DNA of 11,685 nt, taken from positions 1 through 11,685 of the forward strand of contig JADGJA010000728.1 in NCBI GenBank assembly GCA_027596035.1, in the 5' to 3' direction. The notes below the pieces were generated by a model. That model was not told where the DNA came from. It did no database searches and worked only from the letters and a program-made list of their open reading frames with translations. Each line of letters opens with the position of its first letter. The stretch's first letter is position 1. Below, one piece after another: positions 10,301 to 11,685 of this stretch. Source of the stretch: Thoreauomyces humboldtii. Taxonomy: Eukaryota; Chytridiomycota; Chytridiomycetes; Spizellomycetales; Powellomycetaceae. The position numbers were made by a program, and so were the translations under genes.

Positions 10301-11263
10301 TAAGAGATCTGTCGAAACAACCGCGGTCATCGACAAACCACCTCACCTGCAGGATTCCGCACCATGGTCGGTAAAGCGCCCGCAGCCAGCTGGTTCGAGT
10401 CCGAGGATATGATGATGTCGATGCCCGAAATACTTTGCGCCACGACCAAGTCATCTGCCCAGAGGAGTCCACTCGAGAGGGCAACGACGACATCCGGAGC
10501 CTCCACGTACATGAGCTCGTCCATGAAGTTAGCCATGTCCACCAGGACGTCTTCGATCTTGATGTAGGCGGTCGTCCCGACGGGATCAGCACACATCGTT
10601 AAAGCGCAAAGATTGTCTACCACGTAGGCGATGATGACGACTTTATACGTCGTAGACGTAGCGTGGTCAGTGAGCATCAGAACTTGGTACGGCTTGACGT
10701 AGCCTGACAGGGGGAGAGACTTTGCGATGAGGACGTTGGAAGCGACGCAGTGGAGCGAGCTGTTTGACAGAAAGTTGCTTGCATATACATCGGGCCCGAA
10801 GAATAGATCTCGAGAGCCGAATGTTAGGTATTGGAAGCCGATGTTCTCGAGGTATGTATGCTCCTTGCGTCCTAATCGCCAACTGATCTCAGCTACCCGG
10901 TGACAGCCTCGGCTTTTTTGGTGTCGGTTCCTCACCCTGCCAGTACTGCGTGAAGACGCTGAATCCAAGAGCAGTGACGCCATGGAGAGCTATGACCGGC
11001 TTTGATCCCAAAGCTGTCTACAAAGCAAGCTGGGATACTTTAGCGACAAGCGTGACGATGAGGACAGATCCCTCCCCTACCGTCGCACTATGCATGGCAG
11101 TTTGGAATGCCGCATATCCGCCGTAGTTCCTGATGTACTGGGAGGATCCGGTGGGCGTCAGTACCGTGTAGTTTGGGGACACCAGAGACGAGCTCAGTAG
11201 GGTGAGGTTGAAGGTCGAGGCATTGACCCCAGCGAGGAAGAGGAGGAAGACGGTCGCCCACAT
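7322..11263 (-). CDS. 5'-nucleotidase-like pseudoenzyme receptor: signal peptide, nucleotidase fold, CUB-like, Cys-rich, 4 membrane helices (1099 aa, 10 exons)
   Basis: Inferred exons: 11263-11081, 11017-10936, 10871-10347, 10288-9314, 9241-8660, 8571-8484, 8416-8267, 8198-7905, 7817-7703 and 7627-7322; total 3300 nt, all phases consistent. A signal peptide (MWATVFLLFLAGVNA) follows the ATG at 11263. Residues about 18-295 align with the metallophosphatase domain of ecto-5'-nucleotidases and 343-515 with the C-terminal nucleotidase domain. Next come a CUB-like domain (589-688), Cys-rich GCC2/ephrin-receptor-like repeats (688-781), a first membrane helix (789-811), an Arg/Lys-rich linker, three further hydrophobic segments (about 876-896, 952-976, 985-1003) and a charged tail. 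All metal-site residues look replaced, so hydrolysis is unlikely; nucleotide binding may remain. The frame is intact over ten exons, which argues against a decaying pseudogene. Exon 1/2 joining is the least certain step. Confidence 0.8.
8096..8158 (-). other. Second membrane helix candidate of the nucleotidase-like receptor
   Basis: LVFIASCLFQSVITFLSAVI (about residues 876-896) is flanked by Lys/Asp on one side and Arg on the other. A charged helical linker (about 897-951) separates it from two more hydrophobic segments, 952-976 (with IPMLIVNALV, spanning an intron) and 985-1003. Confidence 0.55.
8486..8554 (-). other. First transmembrane helix of the nucleotidase-like receptor
   Basis: GPIAGIAVGVLVVGGGVAF and flanking residues (789-811) lie on their own 88-base exon and are followed by RRR and other basic residues, a stop-transfer signature. 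This exon comes into frame only with splices 8659-8572 and 8483-8417. Confidence 0.8.
8660..8942 (-). other. Cys-rich GCC2/GCC3 (ephrin-receptor-like) repeats
   Basis: Repeating CPGGYLLSSGTCTACPIG, CTACPMG, CTACASGTYSAG and KCLECDGG units match the C-x-x-G-(T/x)-...-C-x-x-C pattern of GCC2/GCC3 ephrin-receptor-like domains. They form a stalk between the CUB-like domain and the membrane. Confidence 0.8.
8945..9241 (-). other. CUB-like domain
   Basis: The exon opens G-Y-R-H-S-T-D-L-T-W-T-I-T-P, then I-x-I-S-F-S-N-F-T-L-D and D-V-L-Y-I-R-D, and later L-T-I-R-F-T-S-N. These are the diagnostic strands of CUB domains (GxYxxN-x-W-x-I, FxxFxLE, Y-x-x-IxDG, F-x-SD). The usual Cys pairs are absent. 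The intron at 9313-9242 puts the domain boundary exactly at an exon boundary. Confidence 0.65.
9534..10052 (-). other. C-terminal 5'-nucleotidase domain with conserved nucleoside pocket
   Basis: CRAVEC (362-367) matches the Cys-Arg...Cys loop of vertebrate CD73, LNGGTIR (390-396) keeps the Asn and Arg of the NGGGIR motif, PFPQVSN (448-454) keeps the first stacking aromatic, and GGDGY (502-506) keeps the second. The PFGN loop is altered to LPNAN. Confidence 0.8.
10196..11212 (-). other. Metallophosphatase-fold N-domain with all catalytic motifs replaced
   Basis: Strand and loop order follows 5'-nucleotidases: LTLL-SSSLVS (22-29) for the TNDxH motif, NYGGYAAF (46-53) for GGxAR, IALHGVTALG (70-79) for GDxxxG, TFGSRDLFFG (105-114) for LGNHEFDxG, ALSSG (219-223) for LxHxG, and IDIIISSDSN (239-248) for VDxIxGGHSH. 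No metal ligand is retained in any of the five motifs. The last three motifs lie in one uninterrupted exon, so splicing errors cannot explain their loss. Confidence 0.75.
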
Positions 11264-11511
11264 GGTAGAGCCTTCTGGCTGACGGGCAGAGATGAATTGA
11301 ACGGGGATCCTCTGCAGTCTCTTGCCAAGAAGAATATGTTTAATTTGTCTATACAGCGATGGAACCCCGAGAGCGTCTCAAACTTCCTGCAAGGTGGTGT
11401 GGTGGTGGTGTGGTGGTGATCCTTGTTTTTCAGACAGCAGAAGGAAGACAGCGAATCACAACAAGCCTTTGCTAATCTCCGCTGCGTGTACCCGTCCAGA
11501 GATTCTCTGAC
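11264..11511 (-). promoter_or_regulatory. Upstream region of the nucleotidase-like receptor gene
   Basis: This stretch precedes the ATG at 11263. It holds a weak TATA-like tatagac (complement of about 11347-11353) and a GTG/CAC simple repeat at 11393-11419. I see no convincing core promoter. Confidence 0.3.
11393..11419. repeat. GTGGTG simple repeat
   Basis: An impure run of ggtggtgt units, 27 bases long, about 130 bases upstream of the receptor start codon. On the coding strand it is CAC-rich. Confidence 0.8.
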
Positions 11512-11685
11512 TCACATGCTGAGAGCTCTTGCCTTCTGAGCCCTCTGCAACTCTCGACCCGTCGCGGCGTACGGGTGTGCGTGAGCAAACGAAAAGAGCG
11601 TCTGGATGGCGATGCCAATCAGAAGTTTGCGAATGCCAATGACGGTACTTGTCTCCAGCCCTCGGATTTTGATACACGCGGGGGG
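11512..11685 (-). CDS. Partial exon of an unrecognised membrane protein, running off the right edge
   Basis: The minus-strand frame is open from the window edge to a TGA at 11514-11512. It reads TSTVIGIRKLLIGIAIQTLF and then AHAHPYAATGRELQRAQKAR, a hydrophobic helix followed by a charged amphipathic one. A perfect gtgagt donor at 11515-11510 overlaps the stop, so this may be an internal exon whose 3' partner I cannot identify before the next start codon at 11263. I do not recognise the family; the call rests on coding character only. Confidence 0.35.
   Translation of the reverse strand, partial: PPACIKIRGLETSTVIGIRKLLIGIAIQTLFSFAHAHPYAATGRELQRAQKARALSM

Noticed and set aside
11018..11038. 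A 21-base intron (gtatcc...tttgtag) in the first part of the nucleotidase-like gene
   Set aside because: It keeps the frame but is far shorter than the other introns (55-88 bases). The 63-base alternative with the same acceptor gives a better fit to the family.
1..11685. tRNA, rRNA, CRISPR array, transposase or insertion sequence
   Set aside because: No cloverleaf, rRNA-like block, regular spacer array, transposase motif or terminal inverted repeats were seen on either strand by eye.

Overview
The window looks like nuclear DNA of a unicellular eukaryote. Reading frames are broken by short GT-AG introns of about 55-90 bases, with CTAAC or CTGAC-type branch sites where I checked. GC content is moderate, and the proteins are built from secreted and membrane modules (REJ/PKD, GAIN/GPS, CUB, cysteine-rich GCC2/ephrin-receptor-like repeats). 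A zoosporic, chytrid-like fungus or another early opisthokont fits best. That placement is inference and cannot be fixed from this sequence alone.

Layout, left to right: (1) about 30-694 (+), the N-terminal part of a type II membrane glycosyltransferase of the GT32/'DXD' kind. It stops just before the catalytic DXD segment, next to a run of 14 A. (2) 695-880, a short promoter interval with a TATAAA box. (3) 881-7002 (+), a three-exon gene (introns 2534-2588 and 6467-6536) for a 1998-residue secreted, single-pass receptor-like protein. Its parts are a signal peptide, short Cys repeats, two tandem ~282-residue REJ/PKD-like modules, a further PKD-like fold, a GAIN domain with a GPS motif, one transmembrane helix and a 14-residue basic tail. 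(4) 7003-7321, the spacer between convergent genes. (5) 11263-7322 (-), a ten-exon gene rebuilt here to 1099 residues. Its parts are a signal peptide, a 5'-nucleotidase-like ectodomain, a CUB-like domain, Cys-rich repeats, a transmembrane helix, then a cytosolic linker with three more predicted hydrophobic helices and a charged tail. (6) 11264-11511, the upstream region of that gene, with a GTG-rich simple repeat. (7) 11512-11685 (-), the possible last visible exon of a further gene that runs off the right edge.

The best candidate for something undescribed is the minus-strand gene. Every metal-binding and catalytic position of the 5'-nucleotidase/metallophosphatase domain appears to be replaced, while the nucleoside-binding pocket of the C-terminal nucleotidase domain is largely kept. 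The fold is joined to CUB, Cys-rich and membrane parts. This suggests a nucleotide-sensing or adhesion pseudoenzyme receptor rather than an enzyme. Its convergent neighbour, a REJ-GAIN protein whose GPS cleavage tripeptide is altered (Tyr-Leu-Gly instead of His-Leu-Ser/Thr), is also receptor-like, so the window may be a cell-surface recognition locus. All exon models are from splice-site reading and frame continuity and have no transcript support.
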